Source: Lachnospiraceae bacterium (GTDB lineage: Bacteria > Bacillota > Clostridia > Lachnospirales > Lachnospiraceae). From it: a DNA stretch of 32,154 bases. The notes beneath the pieces are model-generated. The model was not told the origin of the DNA. It searched no databases and was given only the letters and a program-made list of their open reading frames with translations. Position numbers and translations under genes: made by a program. Below, in pieces: positions 13,364 through 20,680 of the stretch. Location of the stretch: assembly GCA_022790615.1 (NCBI GenBank), contig JAAVXK010000035.1, positions 1 to 32,154 of the forward strand, in the 5' to 3' direction. Position 1 is the first letter of the stretch. The number at the start of each line of letters is the position of its first letter.

Positions 13364-15592
13364 GTGTCTGAGGTGTTCAGAGGATACATAGAACATATTA
13401 TATATAGAAACGAGACTAATGGGTATACAGTGTTTGAGATAACATGCAAAGAAACGGGAGAAGATGTTGCGTGTGTCGGGATATGTCCGTTTGTAAACGA
13501 GGGTGAGAAGGTCGAGGTAGAAGGTATATTTACAGAGCACAAAACTTACGGGCCTCAGCTCAAGGTCAGCCGCGTTCAGGTCGTGGAGCCGGACGATGTT
13601 GAAGCCATTGAAAAATATCTGGCGTCGGGAGCGATTAAGGGTATAGGAATGGTGATGGCAAAAAGAATTGTTGAAAAGTTTGGCAGCGACACATTTGATA
13701 TTATGGAAAATGAACCGGAACGACTGGCCGAGATTAAAGGAATCAGTCTGAATATGGCGAGAAAAATTTCGGAGCAGTATGATGGAAAAAAAGAGATGAG
13801 GGAGGCGATGCTGTTTTTGCAGCAGTATGGCATCTCGAATCAGCTTGCCGTAAAAATATACACCGAGTACAAATCGGATTTGTTCGACGTAATAAGCAAC
13901 AATCCTTACAAGCTGGCGAATGATATAAAAGGCGTAGGATTCAGAATTGCCGATGAAATAGGTAAAAGGGTGGGAATTGACGCGAATTCCCCATACAGAA
14001 AAAAATGTGCTATAAGCTATATACTGTCGCAGGCGGGTTCATTTGGACATATATACATACCGGAAGCCGAACTTGTGAAAGAAGTTGTTACCCTGCTTGG
14101 AATAGGTGAGACAGATATAAATGACGAGCTCGAGGATATGATTTTTACAAAAGATATAATAAGGAAGGAAGAACGTGGAGAGGTAATATATTACAGCAGC
14201 TATATGTATTATATGGAGATGAGCGTTGCGAGGATGCTTTTAGACCTTAATTGCAGATTTTCGGTATCCGAGGAAGCGCTTGCTAAGAGAATAAATGAAG
14301 TGGAAGGCAGATGTAATATCAACCTTGCGGATATGCAGAGAAAAGCCGTGCGGGAGGCTATGAAAAATGGAGTCCTCATCGTCACCGGAGGTCCGGGAAC
14401 CGGAAAGACTACGACGGTAGACGCGATTATAAACGCATTTGAAGCAGAGGGGCTTGATATCCTGCTTGCGGCCCCAACCGGGCGCGCCGCAAAGAGAATG
14501 TCCGAGACGACCGGGTACCCGGCCCAGACGATACACCGGCTTCTTGAATTCAGCGGGGGTGTTGACGAGGACGGTGACAGAATGAAATTTGAGAGGAATG
14601 AAAGTTATCCGCTCGAAACAGACGTGGTAATAATAGACGAGGTTTCGATGGTAGACCTGCCGCTCATAAACGCACTTTTGAAAGCTGTAGTGGTTGGAAC
14701 CCGCCTCATACTGGTAGGCGACGTCAATCAGCTTCCGTCCGTGGGTCCCGGCAATGTACTGAAAGACATAATAGACTCGGAATGTTTTAAGGTGGTAATG
14801 CTGAACGAGGTATTCAGGCAGGCGCGGGATAGCGACATAGTAATGAATGCGCATATGATTCATTCAGGAAGGCATATACCGCTTGACAATGATAGTATGG
14901 ACTTTTTTATGCTGGAAAGGAACGAGCCGAACAAAATAATCAATGTTGTTCTCCAGCTTATTATACAGAAGCTTCCTAAGTATGTTAACGCCGGTATTAA
15001 TGACATACAGGTTTTAAGCCCAATGCGGAAAGGGGAGCTTGGCGTTGACAATCTTAACATTGTACTGCAAAGATATATGAATCCTCCGTCGTCCAGTAAA
15101 GCGGAGATAGTATACAGGGATTTTACATTTCGTGAGAATGACAAAGTAATGCAGATAAAAAATAATTATCAGATAACATGGCAGAGAAAGGGGTACCACG
15201 GTGTAGTTATAGAAGAAGGAGCCGGGGTATTTAACGGTGATACCGGTATAGTGCGTAACATTGATAAGGGCTTGAATGAAATTACGGTGGAGTTTGAGGA
15301 TAACAAATATGTGGAATATCCCTATTCGTCTCTTGATGAGCTTGAGCTTGCATATGCGATAACCGTCCACAAATCTCAGGGGAGTGAATATCCCGCCGTC
15401 GTAATGCCTATACTTGGAGGCACATCGTTACTTATGCACAGGAATCTTTTATACACGGCAGTTACCAGGGCAAAAAAATGTGTTACGATAGTCGGAGCAA
15501 AAGAAATGGTATATAATATGATAGACAATGAGAGGGAACAGAGGAGATATACTACTTTAAGGGCTAGAATAATTGAGATGAATGGTGTATAA
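13364..15592 (+). CDS. recD2: ATP-dependent RecD-like DNA helicase, RecD2/YrrC
   Basis: 5'-3' DNA helicase for repair and recombination, not associated with RecBC. Seen: an N-terminal OB-like region, helix-hairpin-helix repeats at about residues 85-200, Walker A GGPGTGKTTT near 342-351, IIDEVSMVD near 421-429, GDVNQLPSVGPG, NEVFRQ, and C-terminal VHKSQGSEYPAVV and YTAVTRAKK near 665-705. At 742 residues it is full length for RecD2. I prefer GTG 13364, behind GGAGG at 13350-13354. A longer frame from TTG 13319 would start inside repeat copy C. Confidence 0.93.
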   Translation: MSEVFRGYIEHIIYRNETNGYTVFEITCKETGEDVACVGICPFVNEGEKVEVEGIFTEHKTYGPQLKVSRVQVVEPDDVEAIEKYLASGAIKGIGMVMAKRIVEKFGSDTFDIMENEPERLAEIKGISLNMARKISEQYDGKKEMREAMLFLQQYGISNQLAVKIYTEYKSDLFDVISNNPYKLANDIKGVGFRIADEIGKRVGIDANSPYRKKCAISYILSQAGSFGHIYIPEAELVKEVVTLLGIGETDINDELEDMIFTKDIIRKEERGEVIYYSSYMYYMEMSVARMLLDLNCRFSVSEEALAKRINEVEGRCNINLADMQRKAVREAMKNGVLIVTGGPGTGKTTTVDAIINAFEAEGLDILLAAPTGRAAKRMSETTGYPAQTIHRLLEFSGGVDEDGDRMKFERNESYPLETDVVIIDEVSMVDLPLINALLKAVVVGTRLILVGDVNQLPSVGPGNVLKDIIDSECFKVVMLNEVFRQARDSDIVMNAHMIHSGRHIPLDNDSMDFFMLERNEPNKIINVVLQLIIQKLPKYVNAGINDIQVLSPMRKGELGVDNLNIVLQRYMNPPSSSKAEIVYRDFTFRENDKVMQIKNNYQITWQRKGYHGVVIEEGAGVFNGDTGIVRNIDKGLNEITVEFEDNKYVEYPYSSLDELELAYAITVHKSQGSEYPAVVMPILGGTSLLMHRNLLYTAVTRAKKCVTIVGAKEMVYNMIDNEREQRRYTTLRARIIEMNGV

Positions 15593-15628
15593 TCTAAATG
15601 ACTGATATGTGTGGCGGCTGCAATCCAT

Positions 15629-16375
15629 ATGAAAATTATATGGAAGGTGGTATATATTAGAAACTTATTATTGGATGTCTTTTATCCGGAAAAATGCATG
15701 CTCTGTGGAAAGTTACTTGCCGAGAGTCCTGGCGGCGTTTGTAAGGCGTGCAGAAGCAGGATGCCGTATATTTTGGGTGACAGATGTATAAAATGCAGTA
15801 AAAGAACAGATGGATTACACGATGTCTGCATGGACTGCAAAAGACGCAGGCATATATACCGGCAGGGATACGCCCTGTTTGAATATGACAGGAATACGGA
15901 ACGTGTAATAGCAGATATCAAATATGCGGGAAAATGGAGGAATATTGACTGGCTTACTAAGGAACTTGCATACCATGCGTCCTTATATATGAAAAAATGG
16001 GACGCACAGTTAATTGTTCCCGTTCCGCTGCATAAGTCGAAGCTCAGAAAAAGGGGATTTAATCAGGCTGGTCTTGTTGCGGGGCTTATAGCGGATGAGT
16101 ATAATATTCCATATGACGATAAGCTTGTTATAAGGCGTAAGAAGACGCGTCCGCAGAAAAATCTTGACGACAACGAAAGAAAAAGGAATTTGAAGAATGT
16201 GTTTTGTGTTGACAGGTCACGTTATGGTAAATATGTGGATTTGAGGACGGTTATACTTGTTGATGATATATATACGTCGGGGAGCACGGTCGATGCATGT
16301 GCCGCGGAGCTGATTAAGGCAGGGGTGAAGGACGTGTATTTTTTGGCATTGTGTATCGGTAACGGGTATAGTTGA
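15629..16375 (+). CDS. comFC: ComF-family phosphoribosyltransferase-like competence protein
   Basis: DNA-uptake/repair-associated protein with a phosphoribosyltransferase fold. Seen: two zinc-knuckle cysteine pairs each in the N-terminal third (C23/C26 with C38/C41; C53/C56 with C67/C70), VPVPLHKSKLRKRGFNQA, the typical family core, and a PRPP-loop VILVDDIYTSGST near residues 215-227. About 248 residues. The start is uncertain: ATG 15629 has only GGCGG upstream, while GGAAGGTGG at 15651-15659 would serve an unusual ATT start just after it. The order comFC then yvyF is shared with Bacillus. Confidence 0.9.
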   Translation: MKIIWKVVYIRNLLLDVFYPEKCMLCGKLLAESPGGVCKACRSRMPYILGDRCIKCSKRTDGLHDVCMDCKRRRHIYRQGYALFEYDRNTERVIADIKYAGKWRNIDWLTKELAYHASLYMKKWDAQLIVPVPLHKSKLRKRGFNQAGLVAGLIADEYNIPYDDKLVIRRKKTRPQKNLDDNERKRNLKNVFCVDRSRYGKYVDLRTVILVDDIYTSGSTVDACAAELIKAGVKDVYFLALCIGNGYS

Positions 16376-16408
16376 AATATTATGATATCAGGAAGGAAGT
16401 GCATGGCA

Positions 16409-16819
16409 ATGGAAATAAAAAATTGCAGGATATGTGGAAAGATGATACAGTACAGCGGATTAGGAAGACCAATTTGCCAGGGATGCAAAAAGACTCTGGA
16501 AGAGAAATTCATGGTTGCAAAAAAGTATATTAAAGAGAACCCGGGAGCTACCATTAATGAGCTTTCGGAGGCGGCTGAGGTTCCTATATCACAGATTAAC
16601 CAATGGGTCAGGGAAGAAAGACTTGTATTTTCCGACGATTCGCCTATAGGAATTGACTGTGAGAGGTGCGGCAAGATGATTAAGTCCGGCAGGTACTGTC
16701 CGGAATGTAAGAATAATCTTGTAAACGAATTATCAAGCGGAAGAAAGAAAGGGGAGCCTTCAAAGGCCAAAGGCCCTATCCAGACTTCCAAGGGTAAAAT
16801 GAGATTTCTTGACAGGTAG
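16409..16819 (+). CDS. yvyF: Flagellar operon protein YvyF (TIGR03826 family)
   Basis: Small zinc-ribbon protein usually encoded between comFC and flgM in Bacillus; its role in flagellar gene control is not well defined. The 136-residue product has CRICGK and CQGCKK at the N-terminus and a winged-helix-like middle (GATINELSEAAEVPISQINQW). A second cysteine pair of motifs follows (CERCGKMI and CPECKN), then a basic tail. I use ATG 16409, with AAGGAAG 9 bases upstream; in-frame ATGs at 16382 and 16403 fit less well. No flgM follows: a terminator and a convergent gene do. Confidence 0.85.
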   Translation: MEIKNCRICGKMIQYSGLGRPICQGCKKTLEEKFMVAKKYIKENPGATINELSEAAEVPISQINQWVREERLVFSDDSPIGIDCERCGKMIKSGRYCPECKNNLVNELSSGRKKGEPSKAKGPIQTSKGKMRFLDR

Positions 16820-16840
16820 CCATTTATGGCTGCCTGTTAA
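16814..16840. terminator. Bidirectional terminator between yvyF and cvfB
   Basis: ACAGG-T-AGCCAT and ATGGCT-G-CCTGT form a long stem around TT. It overlaps the ends of both convergent genes and is flanked by A+T-rich sequence. Confidence 0.55.
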
Positions 16841-17693
16841 TTCTTATACCGTCCCCGCCGATTACTATTAATTTGTTTTTATACAGCCGTCCGATTGCCC
16901 GCTTGAATTCGGATTTGCTCATTTGGAATTCACGTTTTATGCTTTCGGGTGAAGATTTGTCGTGAAAAGGCAGAAATCCGCCATGTTCTTTTAAGTGTTC
17001 CATAATGACGGCGCAGTCTTTGTCCATCTGTATCTGGGTTTTCTCGCGTATACTTAATGTAAGTTTGCCGTCGGGCTTTACTTCTTTTACCCTTGCATGT
17101 ACTCGTTCGCCTATATATACTTTTCTGAATAATTCATTTGACGGAATGAGCGCCGAATACTTGTCGTCAACTGCTACAAAGGCGCCGAAATTGTCAGATA
17201 TATCGTATATTGTTCCATTTACCGAATCTTCTACTTTGTAATTTGAATCCGTTTGCAGTAACGGATACAGATTCATCGTTGCGCATAATCTTTCTGATTT
17301 GTCCAGATACAGGCTCACAAGTATTGTGTCGCCCTCCTGCACGCGGTACGTCTGCTCCTTGAACGGCATAAAGAGGTCCTTTAACAGTCCCCATGAAAGA
17401 AAAGCGCCTATATCATTTACCTGCGCTACTTTAAGGTATGCAAAGTTCCCCAAGGTAACGGCAGGCTTTTTGGTGGTTGCAATAGGCCTGTCCTCGGAAT
17501 CCTTATATATGAATACTTCTATAAGGTCGTCTATACCGGTGTCTTTCGGAACTTCTTTTGATGGGAGCAGAATGAGCTCCCTTGGCTCGCTGCTGTCGCG
17601 CATGGTCTCCGGAAGCGACAGGTATACGCCCATTGGAACTTCTTTTACCACCTGTAATTTTTGAATCTCTCCTAATCTGAATATGCTGCTCAT
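16824..17693 (-). CDS. cvfB: S1-domain RNA-binding protein CvfB/YitL
   Basis: RNA-binding protein with tandem S1-type OB folds and a C-terminal winged helix; CvfB controls virulence-gene expression in Staphylococcus. Seen in 289 residues: S1-like segments GVYLSLPE near 22-30, VNDIGAFLSWGLLKDLFMP near 93-111 and a third SVNGTIYDISDNFGAFVAV. It ends with a helix-turn-helix (SKSEFKRAIGRLYKNKLIVI). ATG 17693 follows AAGGAG. It is a monocistronic unit on the minus strand. Confidence 0.9.
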   Translation of the reverse strand: MSSIFRLGEIQKLQVVKEVPMGVYLSLPETMRDSSEPRELILLPSKEVPKDTGIDDLIEVFIYKDSEDRPIATTKKPAVTLGNFAYLKVAQVNDIGAFLSWGLLKDLFMPFKEQTYRVQEGDTILVSLYLDKSERLCATMNLYPLLQTDSNYKVEDSVNGTIYDISDNFGAFVAVDDKYSALIPSNELFRKVYIGERVHARVKEVKPDGKLTLSIREKTQIQMDKDCAVIMEHLKEHGGFLPFHDKSSPESIKREFQMSKSEFKRAIGRLYKNKLIVIGGDGIRINRQP

Positions 17694-17726
17694 GTGTCTG
17701 CTCCTTGATTAATAATTAGTTTCAAT

Positions 17727-17755
17727 ATAATAACATAAATATGTGAACAAGTCAA
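17727..17755 (-). promoter_or_regulatory. Promoter of cvfB
   Basis: On the minus strand, TTGACT at 17755-17750, a 17-bp spacer and TATTAT at 17732-17727. Confidence 0.6.
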
Positions 17756-17765
17756 AGAATGGGTT

Positions 17766-17803
17766 CTGGCGCCATTCGCGCAATATAATTACCGTTTGCG
17801 CCA
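17766..17803. repeat. Short inverted repeat between divergent genes
   Basis: TGGCGC and GCGCCA flank a 26-base A+T-rich loop between the divergent cvfB and lipoprotein promoters. The function is unknown; it is too short to assign. Confidence 0.3.
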
Positions 17804-17827
17804 AAAATTATTAAATCAGAGAAATAC

Positions 17828-17836
17828 TGATATAAT
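17828..17836 (+). promoter_or_regulatory. Extended -10 promoter of the lipoprotein gene
   Basis: TGA-TATAAT, a consensus -10 with the extended TGN element; the -35 (TTATTA) is weak. Downstream, CGGGGTATTTGA at 17855-17866 is identical to the end of repeat copy A, so the leader may contain a repeat remnant. Confidence 0.55.
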
Positions 17837-17908
17837 TCACTCGAAGTCAGTACACGGGGTATTTGATAAAGGTACTGTCTTAACTAAAAATAAGCAGGAG
17901 GTTTTATA

Positions 17909-18427
17909 ATGAAAAAAAAAGTGAAATGTATTGTATCCGTAATGCTGGCGTTTGCATTGCTTGCAGGCATAACAGCGTGCGGGGAGGAGGTAACATTATC
18001 AAGTCAGCAGGTGAATGGAGTAACCATTGATGTACCGAGTGACTTTGGCGAATTTCAAGACAACGGCCAGATGAAGATGGCAAAAAACAGGGATTCATCA
18101 GCAAACATTACAGTTAGCGAAAAGATACCGGCACAGGGTGCGACTCCGGCAGATTTTGATGAGGAGACTTATAAGGCGCAGCAGTTTTCAACATTTACGG
18201 ACGTGTCTGTTGAAAAATATGATAATAACGCTACATGTGACGGGAATACTGCGTTGTATGCCCATGTTACGGGAACAAGCGAAAATAAAGTCAAACTGGA
18301 TTTGTATAATTACATTGTTTTCTTTGAGGACGATACATACCAGAGCATTCTACTTTCATATTCATCGGAGGCAGATACTTCGCTGAAAGATAATGTCGAC
18401 ATTATATTGAAAAGTATAAAATATTGA
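17909..18427 (+). CDS. Secreted lipoprotein, possibly PsbP/DcrB-like fold
   Basis: A 172-residue lipoprotein with a basic signal start (MKKKVK), a hydrophobic stretch and lipobox ITAC with acylation at C24. It would sit on the outer face of the cytoplasmic membrane. The mature part has GVTIDVPSDFGEFQDNGQ and later LDLYNYIVFFEDDTYQSIL, and ends DIILKSIKY. That pattern (a PsbP/DcrB-like amphipathic start and a final helix) is common in small Firmicute lipoproteins of unknown role. The fold assignment is a weak inference. AGGAGG precedes ATG 17909. Confidence 0.8.
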   Translation: MKKKVKCIVSVMLAFALLAGITACGEEVTLSSQQVNGVTIDVPSDFGEFQDNGQMKMAKNRDSSANITVSEKIPAQGATPADFDEETYKAQQFSTFTDVSVEKYDNNATCDGNTALYAHVTGTSENKVKLDLYNYIVFFEDDTYQSILLSYSSEADTSLKDNVDIILKSIKY

Positions 18428-18511
18428 ATTAAAACAACGATTCTATAATGAGGCAGCGTTTTTATAATGTTGTTATTCGTTTTGGATGATTCGTTGAGCG
18501 TCTGATAGGTT

Positions 18512-18562
18512 CTTCTGGCCCTTGCTGAAATACTTACAGCAAAGGCCAGAAGTATTTTTTTA
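18512..18562 (+). terminator. Intrinsic terminator of the lipoprotein gene
   Basis: CTTCTGGCC-C-TTGCTG at 18512-18527 pairs with CAGCAA-A-GGCCAGAAG at 18537-18552 (15 pairs around one C/A mismatch), followed by TATTTTTTT. Confidence 0.8.
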
Positions 18563-18824
18563 TAGGAAAATCCCCCTATCAAATAAAAACATTTCATAAG
18601 AATCTTTGTTATCTTTATAGGAATATATGTATTATAAAGCAAAAAATAGTTCGTGAGCATGCGCATTTTTGCGAAAATGGATAATACGGTACACTTGAAT
18701 ATTAAGGAATGAGAATGAATACTTATCCATTAATAAAAGTAAGAATGTTCGTGCCGAAAATAGTATTGAACCGTGTGACATGAATGTAAAAATTATTATA
18801 AATTATAAACTTTCTGATAATATG
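18563..18824. other. A+T-rich gap with no visible gene
   Basis: About 260 bases between a terminator and the next promoter. No reading frame with a ribosome site, no repeat shared with the rest of the window and no strong RNA structure was seen. Confidence 0.6.
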
Positions 18825-18853
18825 TTGACAAGAGTTATGTAACAATATATACT
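18825..18853 (+). promoter_or_regulatory. Strong promoter of the SH3-NlpC/P60 gene
   Basis: Consensus TTGACA at 18825-18830, a 17-bp spacer and TATACT at 18848-18853, the best housekeeping promoter match in the window. The leader is about 120 nt and can form a GTAGAAAGA/TCTTTC stem. Confidence 0.75.
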
Positions 18854-18982
18854 ATCAAAGTAGAAAGAAAAATGAAGAAATTTGATATTTTGTTAATATT
18901 TAATGAGTCTTTCTTTACAAATTAATTCTTTTGGGTTTCTATGTAGTAATGTAACATTTAGGTGAACTGGAGGTTATACATA

Positions 18983-20497
18983 ATGAAGAAAAGAACTGTT
19001 ATGGGTAGCTGTCTCGCGCTTGCTCTGACGATGTCGTGCGCAGCATATGGCGTGAGGGCCTCTTCTGTTACCGGAGAGACTGAGATGGCGGGTATATCCA
19101 TGATGATACAGGAATACTATTATTCTCAGGCGGCAGTGAATGAAATAACCGACCCTGAGGCTATTGTTCCGGAGGAGGATGCGGCAGATGAAGGCGTAGT
19201 TACCGATATAGCCGGAATGTCGGTGAATCCGGATTCTGTACCTGTAGATAATGCTGTTACGGATGAACAGGTAATGGCCGGGGCGGCGGATATTCCGGCA
19301 GACAGCGCGCCGGTAACCGATGTTTCGCAGCAGCCTGTAGAAGCGCCGGTTTCAGATGTTCCGGCAGACGCCGCTCAGCCGGATGCGGCGCAAAATCCTG
19401 CTGACACGGGAGCTCCCGAACAGCAGCCTGAGGAAGAGAAGTCTCAGTTTGAGAATGTGGGTATTTCGATTGCAAACGAATATGTCAATATAAGAAAGAG
19501 ACCGAATGTCGAGAGTAAAATACTTGGTAAGCTGTACAGGGGAAGCGCAGCGACAATCGTTGCTACCAAGGGAGACTGGGTTAAGATAAAATCAGGAAGC
19601 GTCGAGGGCTACATCAAGTCCGAGTATCTTGCAATAGGCAAAAAGGCAGAGAAGCTTGTTGACAAGTATGGAACAAAACTTGCTACGGTGAGGACAACTA
19701 CCCTCAAGGTTAGGGAAGAAAGAAATACGGAATGTACCGTACTGACGCTTGTGCCTGATGGTGAAGTGTTTGAAGTAACCAAGGAATATAAAGACTGGGT
19801 TAAGATAATCGTTGATGATGAGACAAGAGGATATGTCTCGAGGGAATATGTAGAGCTATCTGTCGAGTTTAAGGAAGCCATATCAATAGAGGAAGAGGAA
19901 GCGCTCGAGCGTCAGAGAAGAGAGGCCGAAGAAGCGGCGCGTGAGGCTGAGGAGGCTGCTCGTGCAGCGGCGCTTGCAAGACAGCAGCAGGCAGCGGCTG
20001 CAAGTAACAATAGCAGGCCGTCATCGTCAAGCAGCAATAACAGGCCATCTTCATCAGGAAGCAATAAGTCGTCCAGTACTAAGGACAGTTCCTCAAGCCA
20101 GAAACATACGGATACCGGTAAGGTGTCGACAGGTTCGGGAACCGGAAGCGATGCGGCTGCATATGCCCAGAAGTTTATCGGGAACAAATATACGTATGGA
20201 GGAACAAGCCTGACTAACGGAACTGATTGTTCGGGATTTGTACAGTCGGTGTACAGTAAGTACGGTATTTCACTGCCAAGGACGTCGGGTTCGCAGGCAG
20301 GTTCCGGTAAGAGTGTGAGTCTTGACAATGTTGCGCCGGGCGACATCATATATTATTCTTCCGGCGGCAGGGTCAATCATGTCGGCATATATATCGGTGA
20401 CGGAAAGATCGTACATGCAAGCAACAGACGTACAGGAATTACGACGTCTAATATGAGATACCGTACACCGAGCGGCGCAAGGCGCGTTGCTGAGTAA
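18983..20497 (+). CDS. Secreted NlpC/P60 peptidoglycan hydrolase with two SH3b domains
   Basis: Predicted D,L-endopeptidase that cuts stem peptides of the cell wall. The 504-residue protein has a signal peptide (1-27), an acidic Pro/Ala-rich segment to about 155, bacterial SH3 domains at about 158-220 and 230-293, a charged Glu/Ala/Arg coiled coil at 302-338 and a Ser/Asn linker at 339-388. The NlpC/P60 domain spans about 390-500, with C416 (TDCSGF), H466 (NHVGIYIG) and H478 as the likely triad. ATG 18983 follows CTGGAGG; a GTG at 18962 precedes that site. It is monocistronic with its own terminator. The domain layout suits a cell-separation or wall-growth hydrolase. Confidence 0.93.
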   Translation: MKKRTVMGSCLALALTMSCAAYGVRASSVTGETEMAGISMMIQEYYYSQAAVNEITDPEAIVPEEDAADEGVVTDIAGMSVNPDSVPVDNAVTDEQVMAGAADIPADSAPVTDVSQQPVEAPVSDVPADAAQPDAAQNPADTGAPEQQPEEEKSQFENVGISIANEYVNIRKRPNVESKILGKLYRGSAATIVATKGDWVKIKSGSVEGYIKSEYLAIGKKAEKLVDKYGTKLATVRTTTLKVREERNTECTVLTLVPDGEVFEVTKEYKDWVKIIVDDETRGYVSREYVELSVEFKEAISIEEEEALERQRREAEEAAREAEEAARAAALARQQQAAAASNNSRPSSSSSNNRPSSSGSNKSSSTKDSSSSQKHTDTGKVSTGSGTGSDAAAYAQKFIGNKYTYGGTSLTNGTDCSGFVQSVYSKYGISLPRTSGSQAGSGKSVSLDNVAPGDIIYYSSGGRVNHVGIYIGDGKIVHASNRRTGITTSNMRYRTPSGARRVAE

Positions 20498-20548
20498 TTT
20501 GACATATTGAGTTGGTTTGAAACACACCAATATTTGTAATGAAGAGAG

Positions 20549-20580
20549 CGGATTGCCGGATTAATTTGGCAGTCCGTTTT
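20549..20580 (+). terminator. Intrinsic terminator of the NlpC/P60 gene
   Basis: CGGATTGCC at 20549-20557 and GGCAGTCCG at 20568-20576 form a 9-pair stem, followed by TTTTAT. Confidence 0.75.
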
Positions 20581-20617
20581 ATATTGTTTCATAAAAGTAA
20601 CAAGAAGCAAATTCTGA

Positions 20618-20646
20618 TTGAATATGGACTTGCAATGTGATATGAT
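20618..20646 (+). promoter_or_regulatory. Promoter of the first GH43 gene
   Basis: TTGAAT at 20618-20623, a 17-bp spacer and TATGAT at 20641-20646, leaving a leader of about 30 nt before ATG 20681. Confidence 0.65.
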
Positions 20647-20680
20647 ATACATATATTATATTTCAGTCAGGAGGATAAAG

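Noticed and set aside
18563-18824. A gene or riboswitch in the longest intergenic gap
   Set aside because: No frame with a ribosome site and no recognisable conserved RNA core; only A+T-rich sequence.
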